Below are positions 1-8,114 of a stretch of 54,259 nt of DNA, piece by piece. Position 1 is the first letter of the stretch, and the number at the start of each line of letters is the position of its first letter. Source of the DNA: Bacteriovorax stolpii (GTDB taxonomy: Bacteria; Bdellovibrionota; Bacteriovoracia; Bacteriovoracales; Bacteriovoracaceae); assembly GCA_945905815.1 (NCBI GenBank), contig CAMDQH010000014.1:1-54259 (forward strand). Direction: 5' to 3'. Made by a program: the position numbers and the translations under genes. The notes beneath the pieces were generated by a model. That model searched no databases. It saw nothing but the letters and a program-made list of their open reading frames with translations, and was not told where the DNA came from.

Positions 1-149
1 TGGAGGTGCACTTACTGGTTCAGGGTTGTAGCGTCCTCTAATTAATTCTGTTTGATAAACAGAATTGTGTATTTCGGACTTGTTTGGGCAATTGGAAATT
101 ATTGAAATGACTGAAAATAATTATCCTCAGTTGTCTGCGAACAATTAAA
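1..149 (+). repeat. Dispersed ~150-bp repeat, copy 1 (left end cut by window)
   Basis: The first 149 bases recur almost identically, in reverse complement, at 19604-19755; I count about three mismatches (near bases 8, 24 and 135). The unit holds a perfect hairpin at 44-66: AATTCTGTTT, a 3-base loop, AAACAGAATT. A second long imperfect hairpin runs about 88-138: GGCAATTGG and AATTATT pair with AATAATT and CAGTTGTC. Copy 2 shows that the unit begins with AAGACATGGA, of which only the last bases are inside this window. No protein is convincingly encoded. It resembles a MITE-like or REP-like non-coding element, but the family is not recognised. Confidence 0.9.
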
Positions 150-238
150 GACTTAATGGAGTGAATGTGGGAGATGCTGTTGATATCACCTTCACTGAAG
201 CACTCGCATTGAAAGTTGATAAGAAAGTGACAAAATGA
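149..238 (+). pseudogene. 3' remnant of a gene cut off by the repeat
   Basis: Immediately after the repeat an open frame encodes RLNGVNVGDAVDITFTEALA followed by a short Lys-rich end and a TGA at 236. The GVxVGDxVxxxFTEALAL pattern looks like the conserved C-terminus of small secreted or copper-binding-like proteins, where a 'xVGDxVxxxYxEALAL' ending is common. The reading frame is closed by TAA at 146-148, inside the repeat, so the rest of the gene is missing or lies outside the window. I infer that the repeat inserted into the gene or that a rearrangement joined them. The family assignment is weak; the presence of a protein tail is moderately supported. Confidence 0.45.
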
Positions 239-256
239 TTTCATTCAATAAATATG

Positions 257-287
257 CAAAAAAAAAGCCCCGCGACAAGGCGGGGCT
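257..287 (-). terminator. Rho-independent terminator of sucCD-ndk
   Basis: Stem AGCCCCGC (66-73 past 200) pairs with GCGGGGCT at 280-287 around a 6-base loop. Read on the minus strand it is followed by nine or more T residues. It lies 25 bases beyond the ndk stop. Confidence 0.9.
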
Positions 288-312
288 AATATAAAAATAG
301 TCTTATTAAATA

Positions 313-741
313 CTAGAAACGATTAATTACTTCATTTCTCTCAAAGAAATAAGCAATTTCTCTTTCAGCAGCAGTTGCTGAATCAGAACCATGGACAGAG
401 TTCTCGCCCACAGATTTAGCATAAAGCTTCCGAATAGTACCTTCAGCAGCGTTAGCTGGATTAGTTGCACCCATAAGCTCACGATTTTTAGAAACTGCAT
501 TTTCACCTTCAAGAACCATAAGAAGAACTGGACCTGAAGTCATGAAATTAACAAGTTCACCAAAGAATGGACGCTCTTTGTGCTCGATATAAAATCCTTC
601 TGCTTTCTCTTTAGAAAGTTTAGCGAATTTTGCAGCAGCAATGCGAAGCCCATTTTTTTCGAAAACATTAATAACATTACCGATATTGTTATCAAGAGTT
701 GAGTTAGGTTTGATGATTGAAAACGTTTTTTCGATGGCCAT
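313..741 (-). CDS. ndk: Nucleoside diphosphate kinase
   Basis: Cytosolic enzyme moving the gamma phosphate of ATP to other NDPs through a phosphohistidine. The 142-residue length is the family norm. Lys11 of the N-terminal IIKP motif and the active-site NSVHGSDS with His117 are both present. The ATG at 741 is preceded by GGAG at a good distance. It is the last gene of the sucC-sucD-ndk run, 24 bp after sucD, and is followed by a strong terminator. Pairing with succinyl-CoA synthetase makes metabolic sense: the synthetase makes ATP or GTP, and Ndk redistributes it to other nucleotides. In Pseudomonas the two proteins are known to associate. Confidence 0.98.
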   Translation of the reverse strand: MAIEKTFSIIKPNSTLDNNIGNVINVFEKNGLRIAAAKFAKLSKEKAEGFYIEHKERPFFGELVNFMTSGPVLLMVLEGENAVSKNRELMGATNPANAAEGTIRKLYAKSVGENSVHGSDSATAAEREIAYFFERNEVINRF

Positions 742-765
742 TGTTAGCTCCTTATAAATTGAATA

Positions 766-1638
766 CTACTTCTTTAATACTTCTGAGACCTTTTGTCCAA
801 GTTCTGCTGGAGATCTGGCGATAGTTACGCCACATTCTTTTAAAACTTTGAATTTTGCTTCAGCCGAATCGTCCTCACCAGAGATAATTGCTCCAGCGTG
901 GCCCATTCTTTTCCCTTTTGGAGCTGCTGCGCCAGCAATAAAGCTGACTACTGGCTTAGCCATGTTCTTTTTAATCCAACGGGCCGCTTCAGTTTCAGCT
1001 GTACCACCGATTTCACCGATCATGATCACGGCTTTGGTATCAGGATCTTTCTCGAACATTTCAAGAATGTCGATAAAGTTTGTTCCATTAACTGGATCTC
1101 CACCAATACCAACGCAAGTCGATTGACCGATTTCACGTTGAGTAAGTTGAAAAACTGCTTCGTAAGTAAGAGTTCCAGAACGAGAGATTACCCCAACGTT
1201 TCCTGGCATATGAATATGGCCTGGCATGATTCCAATTTTACACTCGCCTGGAGTTATTACACCCGGACAGTTTGGACCGATCAAGCGAGACTTAGAGCCT
1301 TTAAGCATGGCCTTAACTTTGATCATGTCCTGTATCGGAATCCCTTCAGTGATGGCGATAATCAGAGGCATTTCAGCTTCAATACATTCCATGATTGAAT
1401 CCGCAGCAAATGCAGGCGGAACAAAAACCATAGCTGCATTAGCACCAGTTTCTTTAATCGCTTCATAGGCCGTGTTAAAAACAGGAATACCTTCGTGAAT
1501 TGTTCCACCCTTACCAGGAGTCACACCACCTACAACATTAGTTCCATAGTCACGTGATTGAAGAGTATGGAAAGTACCTTGTTTACCTGTAAGACCAATA
1601 GTGATCAAACGTGTATTTCTATTGATTAGAATAGCCAT
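766..1638 (-). CDS. sucD: Succinate-CoA ligase, alpha subunit
   Basis: TCA-cycle enzyme subunit that binds CoA and carries the phosphorylated histidine; it works with SucC to convert succinyl-CoA to succinate with nucleotide triphosphate formation. The 290-residue protein shows the N-terminal CoA-binding Rossmann segment ([12 protein letters not shown], residues 13-24), the RLIGPNCPG motif near 118-126, and the catalytic GHAGAI with His247. The start lies one base from the sucC stop, so translation is probably coupled. There is no sign of truncation. Confidence 0.98.
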   Translation of the reverse strand: MAILINRNTRLITIGLTGKQGTFHTLQSRDYGTNVVGGVTPGKGGTIHEGIPVFNTAYEAIKETGANAAMVFVPPAFAADSIMECIEAEMPLIIAITEGIPIQDMIKVKAMLKGSKSRLIGPNCPGVITPGECKIGIMPGHIHMPGNVGVISRSGTLTYEAVFQLTQREIGQSTCVGIGGDPVNGTNFIDILEMFEKDPDTKAVIMIGEIGGTAETEAARWIKKNMAKPVVSFIAGAAAPKGKRMGHAGAIISGEDDSAEAKFKVLKECGVTIARSPAELGQKVSEVLKK

Positions 1639-1639
1639 A

Positions 1640-2809
1640 TTATTTAGCTCCCTTAGCAGCCGCTACAGCTTTAATAGCAGCATCAGCAAGATCATTTGCG
1701 GCCGTGATCTTAAGTCCAGATTCACTTAAGATTTTTTTACCAAGTGCAACGTTAGTGCCTTCAAGTCTGACGATCAATGGAACTTTCAGAGAAAGCTCTT
1801 TTGCAGCATCAACAACACCGTTAGCAATAATGTCACATTTCATGATCCCACCGAAGATGTTAACCAAGATCGCCTTAACATTTTTATCTTCAAGAATAAT
1901 TGAGAATGCTTTTTGAACTGTTTCTTTCGTTGCGCCACCCCCTACATCAAGGAAGTTCGCCGGAGTTCCACCGTGAATTTTGAGAATGTCGAGAGTACCC
2001 ATCGCTAGACCGGCACCGTTAACAAGACAGCCAATATTCCCATCAAGAGAGATATAAGACAGACCAAATTTTCCAGCTTCAAGTTCCTGTGCTGATTCTT
2101 CAGTCACATCTCTCAATGCTTCAATTTCCGGATGACGAAAAAGAGCATTGTCATCAAAGTTCAGTTTTCCATCAAGTGCGATTACGTCACCTGATTTCGT
2201 TGTAACCAGAGGGTTAATTTCTGCAATTGAACAATCTTTTTGAGTATAGAGCTTATAGAGTCCATCAAAGAAATTGATAGCCTTGTTTAAAGTTTCACCT
2301 TTAAGCCCAAGAGCGTATCCAAGTTTACGACCTACGGCCGGAGTAAAACCAGTTGACGGGTTGATGTGAGCTTTAATAATTTTTTCAGGTGTGTCATGGG
2401 CCACTTTTTCAATGTCCATTCCGCCTTCAACTGAAACCATAAAAGTATTTTGCCCTGTCACGCGATCAAGGACGATCCCGCAATAGTATTCATGATCGAT
2501 GTCACAACCCTGCTCAATCAAAACCTTAAGTACTTTTTTTCCTTCAGGTCCAGTTTGGTGAGTGACAAGTTGCATGCCCAAAATTTCTTTCGCATACTTC
2601 TCTACTTCTTCCAAAGTTTTTGCAAGCTTCACACCGCCGCCTTTTCCGCGACCTCCAGCATGAATCTGGGCCTTAACAACCCAAACTTTTGTGTCTAATT
2701 TTCTTGCAACCTCGACTGCTTCTGCAGGAGTATTCGCAATACCGCCCTTTAGGACGCTAATACCAAACTCTCGCATAAGTTCTTTGGCCTGATACTCATG
2801 AACGTTCAT
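1640..2809 (-). CDS. sucC: Succinate-CoA ligase (ADP/GDP-forming), beta subunit
   Basis: ATP-grasp subunit binding the nucleotide and succinate. From the chosen start the protein is 389 residues, the usual SucC length, and begins with [12 protein letters not shown], the conserved SucC N-terminus. An upstream in-frame start at 2830 would add seven atypical residues. The ATG at 2809 has AAGGAGA just upstream, which decides the start. Glycine-rich [14 protein letters not shown] (about 50-63) and [14 protein letters not shown] near the C-terminus are typical. It is the first gene of the operon, with a sigma70-type promoter about 40 bp upstream. Confidence 0.98.
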   Translation of the reverse strand: MNVHEYQAKELMREFGISVLKGGIANTPAEAVEVARKLDTKVWVVKAQIHAGGRGKGGGVKLAKTLEEVEKYAKEILGMQLVTHQTGPEGKKVLKVLIEQGCDIDHEYYCGIVLDRVTGQNTFMVSVEGGMDIEKVAHDTPEKIIKAHINPSTGFTPAVGRKLGYALGLKGETLNKAINFFDGLYKLYTQKDCSIAEINPLVTTKSGDVIALDGKLNFDDNALFRHPEIEALRDVTEESAQELEAGKFGLSYISLDGNIGCLVNGAGLAMGTLDILKIHGGTPANFLDVGGGATKETVQKAFSIILEDKNVKAILVNIFGGIMKCDIIANGVVDAAKELSLKVPLIVRLEGTNVALGKKILSESGLKITAANDLADAAIKAVAAAKGAK

Positions 2810-2848
2810 AGGTCTCCTTAAAATCCACAATAAAAGTATATGCTGGAC

Positions 2849-2876
2849 ATTATAGGCATTTATCAGGCTCTATCAA
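2849..2876 (-). promoter_or_regulatory. sigma70-type promoter of sucCD-ndk
   Basis: On the minus strand TTGATA (2871-2876) and a perfect TATAAT (2849-2854) are separated by 16 bases. Transcription would start near 2842, giving a leader of about 33 nt before the sucC Shine-Dalgarno. The match to the housekeeping consensus is strong, but no start site has been measured. Confidence 0.75.
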
Positions 2877-2909
2877 TGAAAAGGTCTTGAAAAAGACGCG
2901 CGAGGTGTT

Positions 2910-3782
2910 ATGACAAAATATTTTATTATTCATCCGGCAGTTTTTAAGCTCGATGGCGGGGCGATGTTTGGAATTATTCCAAAACCATTATGGCAAAAGG
3001 CCATAGCAGCTGATGAATTAAACAGAATTCAGTTGAGTTTGCGTGTCATGTTAATTCAGACAAAAAACAAGAACATACTGATTGATACAGGGGTTGGCGA
3101 CTACCACGGTGAGAAATTCGATAGCCGCTTTGGAGTAGAGGGATCAAAAAACCCGTTGGTTCAAATCCTTAAAGAAAAAATTAATCTGAATCCATTAGAC
3201 ATTACAGATATGATTATATCTCATTTGCATTTTGATCATGTGGGTGGATTAGGCAGTGACGACCCTCAACAATTGGTCTTTCCTGAAGCGACTCTCCATA
3301 TTCACCGTCAGCATTATGAATATTCTTTAAATCCTACAGCCAGGGATTCAGGATCTTTTCACCCTCAATACTTTAAAGGCCTGATTGCATTTGCGGAAAA
3401 TAAGGGAAAAGTTCACTGGTTAGATGGAAAAGACGGCGTCATTCTAAATGATGGCCCAGACACGATCAACTTCAAGTGCTCTTTTGGGCATACCCCATAC
3501 CTTATGCACGCTTGGGACGAAAATTTTATTTATATGGCCGACTTAGTTCCAACTGCCCACCACGTCCCTATTCCATGGGTCATGGGCTACGATATTGCTC
3601 CTGGGCAAACAACAAAAGATAAAGAAGAGTTCTATAAGTTTATTTCTCAAACCAAGAAGACCATGATTTTTGAGCACGACATCAAAACATGGGGGGCAAC
3701 CATTGCCTTAAAAGGTGATGAGCCAGAAATTCTCCAAAAATTTCCTGCGACTGAAGATAAAATGATGCAGATTTTTATCTAG
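2910..3782 (+). CDS. MBL-fold metallohydrolase (lactonase-like)
   Basis: Metallo-beta-lactamase-fold hydrolase of 290 residues with the binuclear metal motif SHLHFDHVGG (His105, His107, Asp109, His110). It also has a third His in FGHTPYL (His194), a bridging Asp in MADLVP (Asp211), and a late FEHD. Layout and length resemble the AiiA-like/N-acyl-homoserine lactonase branch, but the substrate cannot be read from sequence. There is no signal peptide, so it is probably cytoplasmic. Its 3' end overlaps the convergent 3775-5166 gene by 8 bp. It is divergent from sucC with about 100 bp between. Confidence 0.88.
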   Translation: MTKYFIIHPAVFKLDGGAMFGIIPKPLWQKAIAADELNRIQLSLRVMLIQTKNKNILIDTGVGDYHGEKFDSRFGVEGSKNPLVQILKEKINLNPLDITDMIISHLHFDHVGGLGSDDPQQLVFPEATLHIHRQHYEYSLNPTARDSGSFHPQYFKGLIAFAENKGKVHWLDGKDGVILNDGPDTINFKCSFGHTPYLMHAWDENFIYMADLVPTAHHVPIPWVMGYDIAPGQTTKDKEEFYKFISQTKKTMIFEHDIKTWGATIALKGDEPEILQKFPATEDKMMQIFI

Positions 3783-5166
3783 TACGATCTTCAGTCATTT
3801 CTATGATTCGTTGATTCAAGCTGCCCTTGAGTGCCTCAAATTTTTGGATGATTTTGGTCTCCATTTGAGCGAGATCTTTTTTATTAGGCTTTTTCCATGT
3901 CTGAAGTTGTTCAATTAATTTCATAGATTCTAATCCAATATTTTTTGAATTAATCCGAATAATCTTTTCATAATCTCTTTTATTGATAAGATCGGAGATT
4001 TCTGATTTTTCAAGTTCATTAAAGTATTTTTCATTGGCGACAACTAATTCCGTCAAAAAACGACCATAATTTCGAGTATATTTACCCACAGCTGTTTTTA
4101 GATTTTTCCTAAAATTAACCGACGGAGATTCTACAAAATCAAGGAGAAGCTGTTCAATTTGCAAAGAGATGGCCAACAAAGTCTGCAACTTCTGCTGATA
4201 ATCCTGCAAAAAAAGTTCTTCTTGGTTTTGAGTTTTTAATTCGGTTTTAACTTTCTTATTAATCAATTTGTCCAAGACTGAAATGAATTCAACACTCCCT
4301 TTATGATAGAGAACCACCTTCATTCTAGTTACATACGTTGGATCTGGGGTTTTAAAAAGATTTACCAATTTGGGTGCCAGGCCATCCCACGAACATGAGT
4401 GGGCCTTTAAATCCATTTCGTATAAACCAGGCAACATTTTATGACCAGAAACAAAATTAAAGTTTGAAAACTCTGCAAGGTGGTCTTTTATTCTGGCAGA
4501 GGCTTTAAAGATAATTTTCTCATCTTTATTTGATAGTAATTTTTCTTTTACAGAAGAAAAGCTGGCCTCTATCTGACAAGTCTGAAAACTAGATGTAACG
4601 AGCCAAATGCGGGACATATCAGCGGGAACATACTCTTTAAAAAATATCTTTTTGTCCCAGCCATCAAACTTAAAATGAGAATTAATTCTCTCATGCAACT
4701 CAGTGGACATTCCAGTTGCCCTGTTAAATGAAAAAAACTCCTGAGTTTGAACCCATTCTTTCAGTCCAAAGAAGACGACCAAAGTGACACCCAAAACTAA
4801 GCCAACTACTTTTTGAAATTTATAATTTTTTTCCGGAGAAGTATCTGTCTTCTCTTCGTAACTTGTAGTTTCCGGAACTGGAGGAATGAATTCAATTTCC
4901 CTAGATGGAATGGGCAAAGGTGGAATTTCATCTTCCTCTGCAGGTTCCGTCACTTTTATTACTTCTTCGATGATTTCTTGAGATTTTTTGACCGCAGTTT
5001 TAAACAAGATGGCTTCAGGTAGACCCTCTGCCCAAACTTTAACTTCAGGGGACATTTTACGTTTAATCAAGGATAAAAGGGAATAGGGCCCCTCATGTCC
5101 AGTAGGGAGCATAATGAACCACTTCACAGAAGTCTTGTCAGTCCAAGCAAAATTTGACAACGTCAT
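3775..5166 (-). CDS. GYF-2-like domain membrane protein of unknown function
   Basis: 463 residues. The N-terminus (about 13-50, WFIMLPTGHEGPYSLLSLIK then VWAEG) matches the pattern of the bacterial GYF_2 domain: aromatic start, GP[FY]S-x-x-x-L, and a VW-G ending. A Pro/Glu-rich linker follows, then one membrane span around 116-134 (VVGLVLGVTLVVFFGL). A ~320-residue Lys/Glu-rich, largely helical region lies on the other side. The expected topology is GYF domain inside and the helical domain in the periplasm. There is no clear Shine-Dalgarno at the ATG, which is 31 bp from the divergent ureohydrolase start. The GYF assignment is by pattern only and the function is unknown. Confidence 0.75.
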   Translation of the reverse strand: MTLSNFAWTDKTSVKWFIMLPTGHEGPYSLLSLIKRKMSPEVKVWAEGLPEAILFKTAVKKSQEIIEEVIKVTEPAEEDEIPPLPIPSREIEFIPPVPETTSYEEKTDTSPEKNYKFQKVVGLVLGVTLVVFFGLKEWVQTQEFFSFNRATGMSTELHERINSHFKFDGWDKKIFFKEYVPADMSRIWLVTSSFQTCQIEASFSSVKEKLLSNKDEKIIFKASARIKDHLAEFSNFNFVSGHKMLPGLYEMDLKAHSCSWDGLAPKLVNLFKTPDPTYVTRMKVVLYHKGSVEFISVLDKLINKKVKTELKTQNQEELFLQDYQQKLQTLLAISLQIEQLLLDFVESPSVNFRKNLKTAVGKYTRNYGRFLTELVVANEKYFNELEKSEISDLINKRDYEKIIRINSKNIGLESMKLIEQLQTWKKPNKKDLAQMETKIIQKFEALKGSLNQRIIEMTEDRTR

Positions 5167-5197
5167 TTAGGTTAACCAATGGAATTTTAATTATTTT

Positions 5198-6112
5198 ATG
5201 ACGAAGCAACCCATCACTCAATCACAAAAACGATTTAAAGATTCTCTGTCGTCACTTTTTAGGCCTGAAAAAGCTTCCCCTTGCGATTTTATCTTCCTTA
5301 AAAGCTCATCTGACATAGGCGTACAAAGAAATGGTGGAAGAAATGGCGCCCGCCTTGGCCCGCAGTCCTTCCTTTCCTATTTCAAAAAACTGAATATCGG
5401 TCAGGCCTTTGAAAACAAGATTTTTCAAGAAATCGAGGTTTCATCAGAAGATGAGGAAAAGAGCGATTTTCATCAAGCCCAAAAAACAGAAGCCCTGCGC
5501 ATAGGGCATATTATCAAAACGACTGAACCTTCTTTCATTTGTCACCTAGGGGGCGGTCACGATCACATTTATCCGCTCCTTTCGGCCATTGGGCTCGAGT
5601 ACGAGAAAGTGATTGTTGTTAATGTCGATGCTCATGCTGATACTCGAACTGATAATGATTTTCATTCTGGTACTCCATTCAGACAATTTGCCGATGAGTA
5701 CAAAGGAGAATTTCACCTTTTTCAGATTGGCCTCCTTGAGCTTGCAAACTCTAAAGCAACTTTAAGCCCATTGAATAATGGTAACTTCAAGATTCTCTGG
5801 CGCCATGAGCTAAATGAAGTTGAAAAGCTTTCAAACTTTTTTAAGAGCATAGGGGCACATATTGATTCAAAAACGGTTGTGGTTTTCAGTTTGGACGCTG
5901 ATGCCTTAAACGGTGCTGATATGCCTGGAGTAAGTGCAGTAAACGGTAATGGCCTGACTCGAACAGAATTGAACAAAATCTGGAAGCTCTATCAAGAACT
6001 CCCCTCTTCAGGAAAACGAATCGTGGGCTTTTATGAATTGAATCCCGTATATGACACTCTTTCAATGATGAGTATGCGAACACTCGGCTCTTTTCTCTAC
6101 GAATGCTTTTAA
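5198..6112 (+). CDS. Ureohydrolase (arginase/agmatinase/formimidoylglutamase family)
   Basis: Manganese hydrolase releasing urea or formamide from a guanidino or formimino substrate. All six expected metal ligands are visible: His121 (GGGHD), Asp144, His146 and Asp148 (NVDAHADTR), Asp233 and Asp235 (SLDADALNG). FHSGTPFRQF (155-164) resembles the formimidoylglutamase/arginase substrate loop. Length 304 is normal. Neighbours give no pathway (no hut or arg genes), so the substrate stays open. No clear ribosome-binding site precedes the ATG. A strong terminator follows directly. Confidence 0.9.
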   Translation: MTKQPITQSQKRFKDSLSSLFRPEKASPCDFIFLKSSSDIGVQRNGGRNGARLGPQSFLSYFKKLNIGQAFENKIFQEIEVSSEDEEKSDFHQAQKTEALRIGHIIKTTEPSFICHLGGGHDHIYPLLSAIGLEYEKVIVVNVDAHADTRTDNDFHSGTPFRQFADEYKGEFHLFQIGLLELANSKATLSPLNNGNFKILWRHELNEVEKLSNFFKSIGAHIDSKTVVVFSLDADALNGADMPGVSAVNGNGLTRTELNKIWKLYQELPSSGKRIVGFYELNPVYDTLSMMSMRTLGSFLYECF

Positions 6113-6115
6113 GAC

Positions 6116-6150
6116 AAAAAAAAAGCCCATCGGAAAGATGGGCTTTTTTT
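6116..6150 (+). terminator. Rho-independent terminator after the ureohydrolase gene
   Basis: AAGCCCATC, a 5-base loop, GATGGGCTT, then a run of T residues. It starts a few bases after the stop codon at 6110-6112. Confidence 0.92.
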
Positions 6151-6474
6151 AACGAGAAACAAAGAGAAGTTAAAAAAATCCTTTCTTTAACTCCAACACA
6201 CACACAGACTTAAAGATGCAAACTGTATGCCACCTTAAATTTTCCCTGCGATTAAAATTTATAACACAAAATTGAACTCTTGACGCACTTCTGAATTTGC
6301 ATAGCTGTCAAATTTTAAACTCCTACTTAGATTTAACGTCAAACCTATGACGGGAGATCGTAATAAAGTCTAACCCCTCAGATCAGTTTTTACTTCAAAT
6401 AACACGCTCATGTCGGCATAATGACAAAGCTAATTTAAATTTCAAATATTGCCCTACTTCAAAGGAGAAGTTTC
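6151..6474. other. 324-bp non-coding leader region before pal
   Basis: No convincing coding sequence on either strand. It contains TTGACG near 6278 followed 16 bases later by a poor -10 (TAGCTG), which is only a weak promoter candidate for pal. A -24/-12-like motif lies on the minus strand at 6217-6232. The last bases hold the strong pal ribosome-binding site (AAAGGAGAAG). Confidence 0.6.
6217..6232 (-). promoter_or_regulatory. Possible sigma54-like -24/-12 motif, orphan
   Basis: The minus strand reads TGGCATACAGTTTGCA, with the invariant GG and GC ten bases apart and good flanking matches. It points towards the terminator and the antisense strand of the ureohydrolase gene, where no gene is evident, so it may be chance or drive an antisense RNA. 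Confidence 0.25.
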
Positions 6475-6975
6475 ATGTTTACTCGTGCTTTTTTCACAAC
6501 ACTATTGGTTACACTTCTTGCCGTAGGTTGTTCTTCTAACAGACCAAAAAATGCTCAAGATGCAGGCGCAGATGGTGCAAATGGTGCTAACAACGGTCTT
6601 TCACTTGACCTAAATGGTGATTCTGATTCAAACAAAGCTGGCGGACTTCAGACGGTTTACTTTGCTTATGAATCTTCAAACCTAGAGTCATCTGCTAAAG
6701 ACACAATGAAAGCAAATGCTGATTTTCTTAAAACAAATGCAAATGTTGATATCCAAGTTGAAGGTCACTGCGATGAGCGCGGTGGACGTCAATATAACTT
6801 AGCTCTAGGTGAGCGTCGTGCAAAAGCTGTTCGTGACTACCTCGTAGCAATGGGTGTTGAAGCAAAAAGAGTTTCAACAATCTCTTACGGTAATGAGCGT
6901 GCACTTGCTGAAGGTCATGACGAATCAGCTTGGTCTAAAAACCGTCGCGCAAACTTCGTTGTAACTGCTAAATAA
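6475..6975 (+). CDS. pal: Peptidoglycan-associated lipoprotein Pal
   Basis: Outer-membrane lipoprotein of 166 residues that ties the outer membrane to peptidoglycan as part of Tol-Pal. It has a signal peptide with lipobox LAVGC (lipidated Cys19), a short Asn/Ala/Asp-rich linker, then an OmpA-C domain from about 55 to 165. The peptidoglycan-binding motif GHCDERGGRQYNLALGERRA is present. AAAGGAG lies before the ATG. The two genes downstream, a DUF4398 lipoprotein and a CpoB-like protein, fit the same envelope role. tolA, tolB, tolQ and tolR are not in the window. Confidence 0.96.
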   Translation: MFTRAFFTTLLVTLLAVGCSSNRPKNAQDAGADGANGANNGLSLDLNGDSDSNKAGGLQTVYFAYESSNLESSAKDTMKANADFLKTNANVDIQVEGHCDERGGRQYNLALGERRAKAVRDYLVAMGVEAKRVSTISYGNERALAEGHDESAWSKNRRANFVVTAK

Positions 6976-6982
6976 GACCTAA

Positions 6983-7282
6983 TTGAAGCTTACTTTCCTA
7001 CTGTTTTTTGTTATCAGCGCGTGTGGTTTAACTACCACACGCCCTAAAATTGAAATGAGTCTCGCACAAGCTGCTTTCATGGCCGCAAAAGAATCTGGAG
7101 CTGACGTTCACGCATCAAGTCTCTTTCGCAAAGCTGAGGATTACTACCTCAAAGCCAAATCATCTTATCGCCGGAAGTATTTTAATAAGGCAAAAGAATA
7201 TGCCATCCTTTCTAAGAAGTACTCTGAGCAAGCCGAATACTCGGCCGTCAGAAAAAAAGCCCTCGAAGGCAATGCTGAATAA
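6983..7282 (+). CDS. Small DUF4398-type lipoprotein
   Basis: 99 residues from a TTG codon 7 bp after the pal stop. The signal peptide ends in the lipobox ISAC (Cys14). The rest is a helical hairpin with the AAxxxGAxxxASxLFxKAxxYYxKA pattern typical of DUF4398 envelope lipoproteins (about 27-90), rich in Tyr, Lys and Ala. The start has no strong Shine-Dalgarno and probably depends on coupling to pal. Likely an outer-membrane or periplasmic partner of Pal; its biochemical role is unknown. Confidence 0.8.
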   Translation: MKLTFLLFFVISACGLTTTRPKIEMSLAQAAFMAAKESGADVHASSLFRKAEDYYLKAKSSYRRKYFNKAKEYAILSKKYSEQAEYSAVRKKALEGNAE

Positions 7283-7352
7283 GTAAAATTCCTGCCAAGT
7301 TAATAATCTTTGAGATAGTATTATTTAATCAATCCATAAAAGGTTTAATAGT

Positions 7353-8114
7353 ATGAAATTCTTAAGTTACTTTTTTCTATTAGTTTTATCTCTTTCTTGT
7401 ATTAAAACAGCAGATCAGGTTAATCGAGAAAAACGCGTAGAAAGCATGTCTGAGCAGATGAAAGACTCTCAGGGTCTGGTGGCAGATATGGTCTCTCAAA
7501 TGAAAGACATTCAGTCACAACTTGATAAAATGAATGGTCGTATCGATGAGCTTGAACATAAAAACAAAAAAATTGATCCAGATGCAATAAATAAGATGAG
7601 CGAGAATATGGGAGTTATCAAAACTCAGCAAGAAGCTCAGAGTGCACAATTATTACAAATTCAAAATGAACTAAAAGAACAGCGCGCTTTCATTGAAAAA
7701 GTAACTGCCAATCTAAGCCACGTATCAACTGGCAATAAATCGCAAAAAAAAAGCGCAAAAAGTGAATTGGAACACGCCCTCGGTTTAATTAAGCAAGATG
7801 CTTTCACAGATGCAAAGTCAGAACTTGAAACATTAATTGATCATCCAGAATTATCTCTGGGCGACCATAATAAAGTTTTCCATGGACTCGGTAAAGTTGA
7901 GTACTATATCAAGAACTATGAAAAATCTTTGATCTATTTTAGCAAGATCTATTCGAAGTATCCAAAATCATCACTCGCGGCCAGTAGTCTACTATTTATC
8001 GGACAAAACTTAGAGAAGATGGGTAAAAAAGATGAGGCGAAAGAAGCTTATGCAAAAGTAGTTGAAGACTACGCAGGATCAAAAGAGGCTAAAGAGGCCA
8101 AAAAAGAAATGTAG
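7353..8114 (+). CDS. CpoB/YbgF-like Tol-Pal-associated protein
   Basis: 253 residues. The signal peptide ends at a non-canonical lipobox-like LSLSC (Cys16). A coiled coil (about 25-125, heptad-like Met/Gln/Lys/Glu) is followed by tetratricopeptide-like repeats from about 135 to 250 (ALGLIKQDAFTDAKSELETL, YFSKIYSKYPKSSLAASSLL). Coiled coil followed by TPRs, together with position behind pal, is the CpoB architecture. CpoB coordinates outer-membrane constriction with septal peptidoglycan synthesis. Its TAG stop overlaps the GTG start of tsaD by one base. Confidence 0.82.
   Translation: MKFLSYFFLLVLSLSCIKTADQVNREKRVESMSEQMKDSQGLVADMVSQMKDIQSQLDKMNGRIDELEHKNKKIDPDAINKMSENMGVIKTQQEAQSAQLLQIQNELKEQRAFIEKVTANLSHVSTGNKSQKKSAKSELEHALGLIKQDAFTDAKSELETLIDHPELSLGDHNKVFHGLGKVEYYIKNYEKSLIYFSKIYSKYPKSSLAASSLLFIGQNLEKMGKKDEAKEAYAKVVEDYAGSKEAKEAKKEM

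Noticed and set aside
1-149. Repeat as an integron attC site or IS200/IS605 end
   Set aside because: Hairpins are present, but I found no attC core sites (GTTRRRY with a matching partner), no integrase and no transposase nearby.
898-1398. 166-codon open frame opposite sucD
   Set aside because: Fully antisense to a clear sucD; composition and lack of a ribosome-binding site mark it as a shadow.
5886-6203. 105-codon minus-strand open frame over the ureohydrolase 3' end
   Set aside because: Antisense to the gene and crossing its terminator; no recognisable protein features despite the sigma54-like motif upstream.
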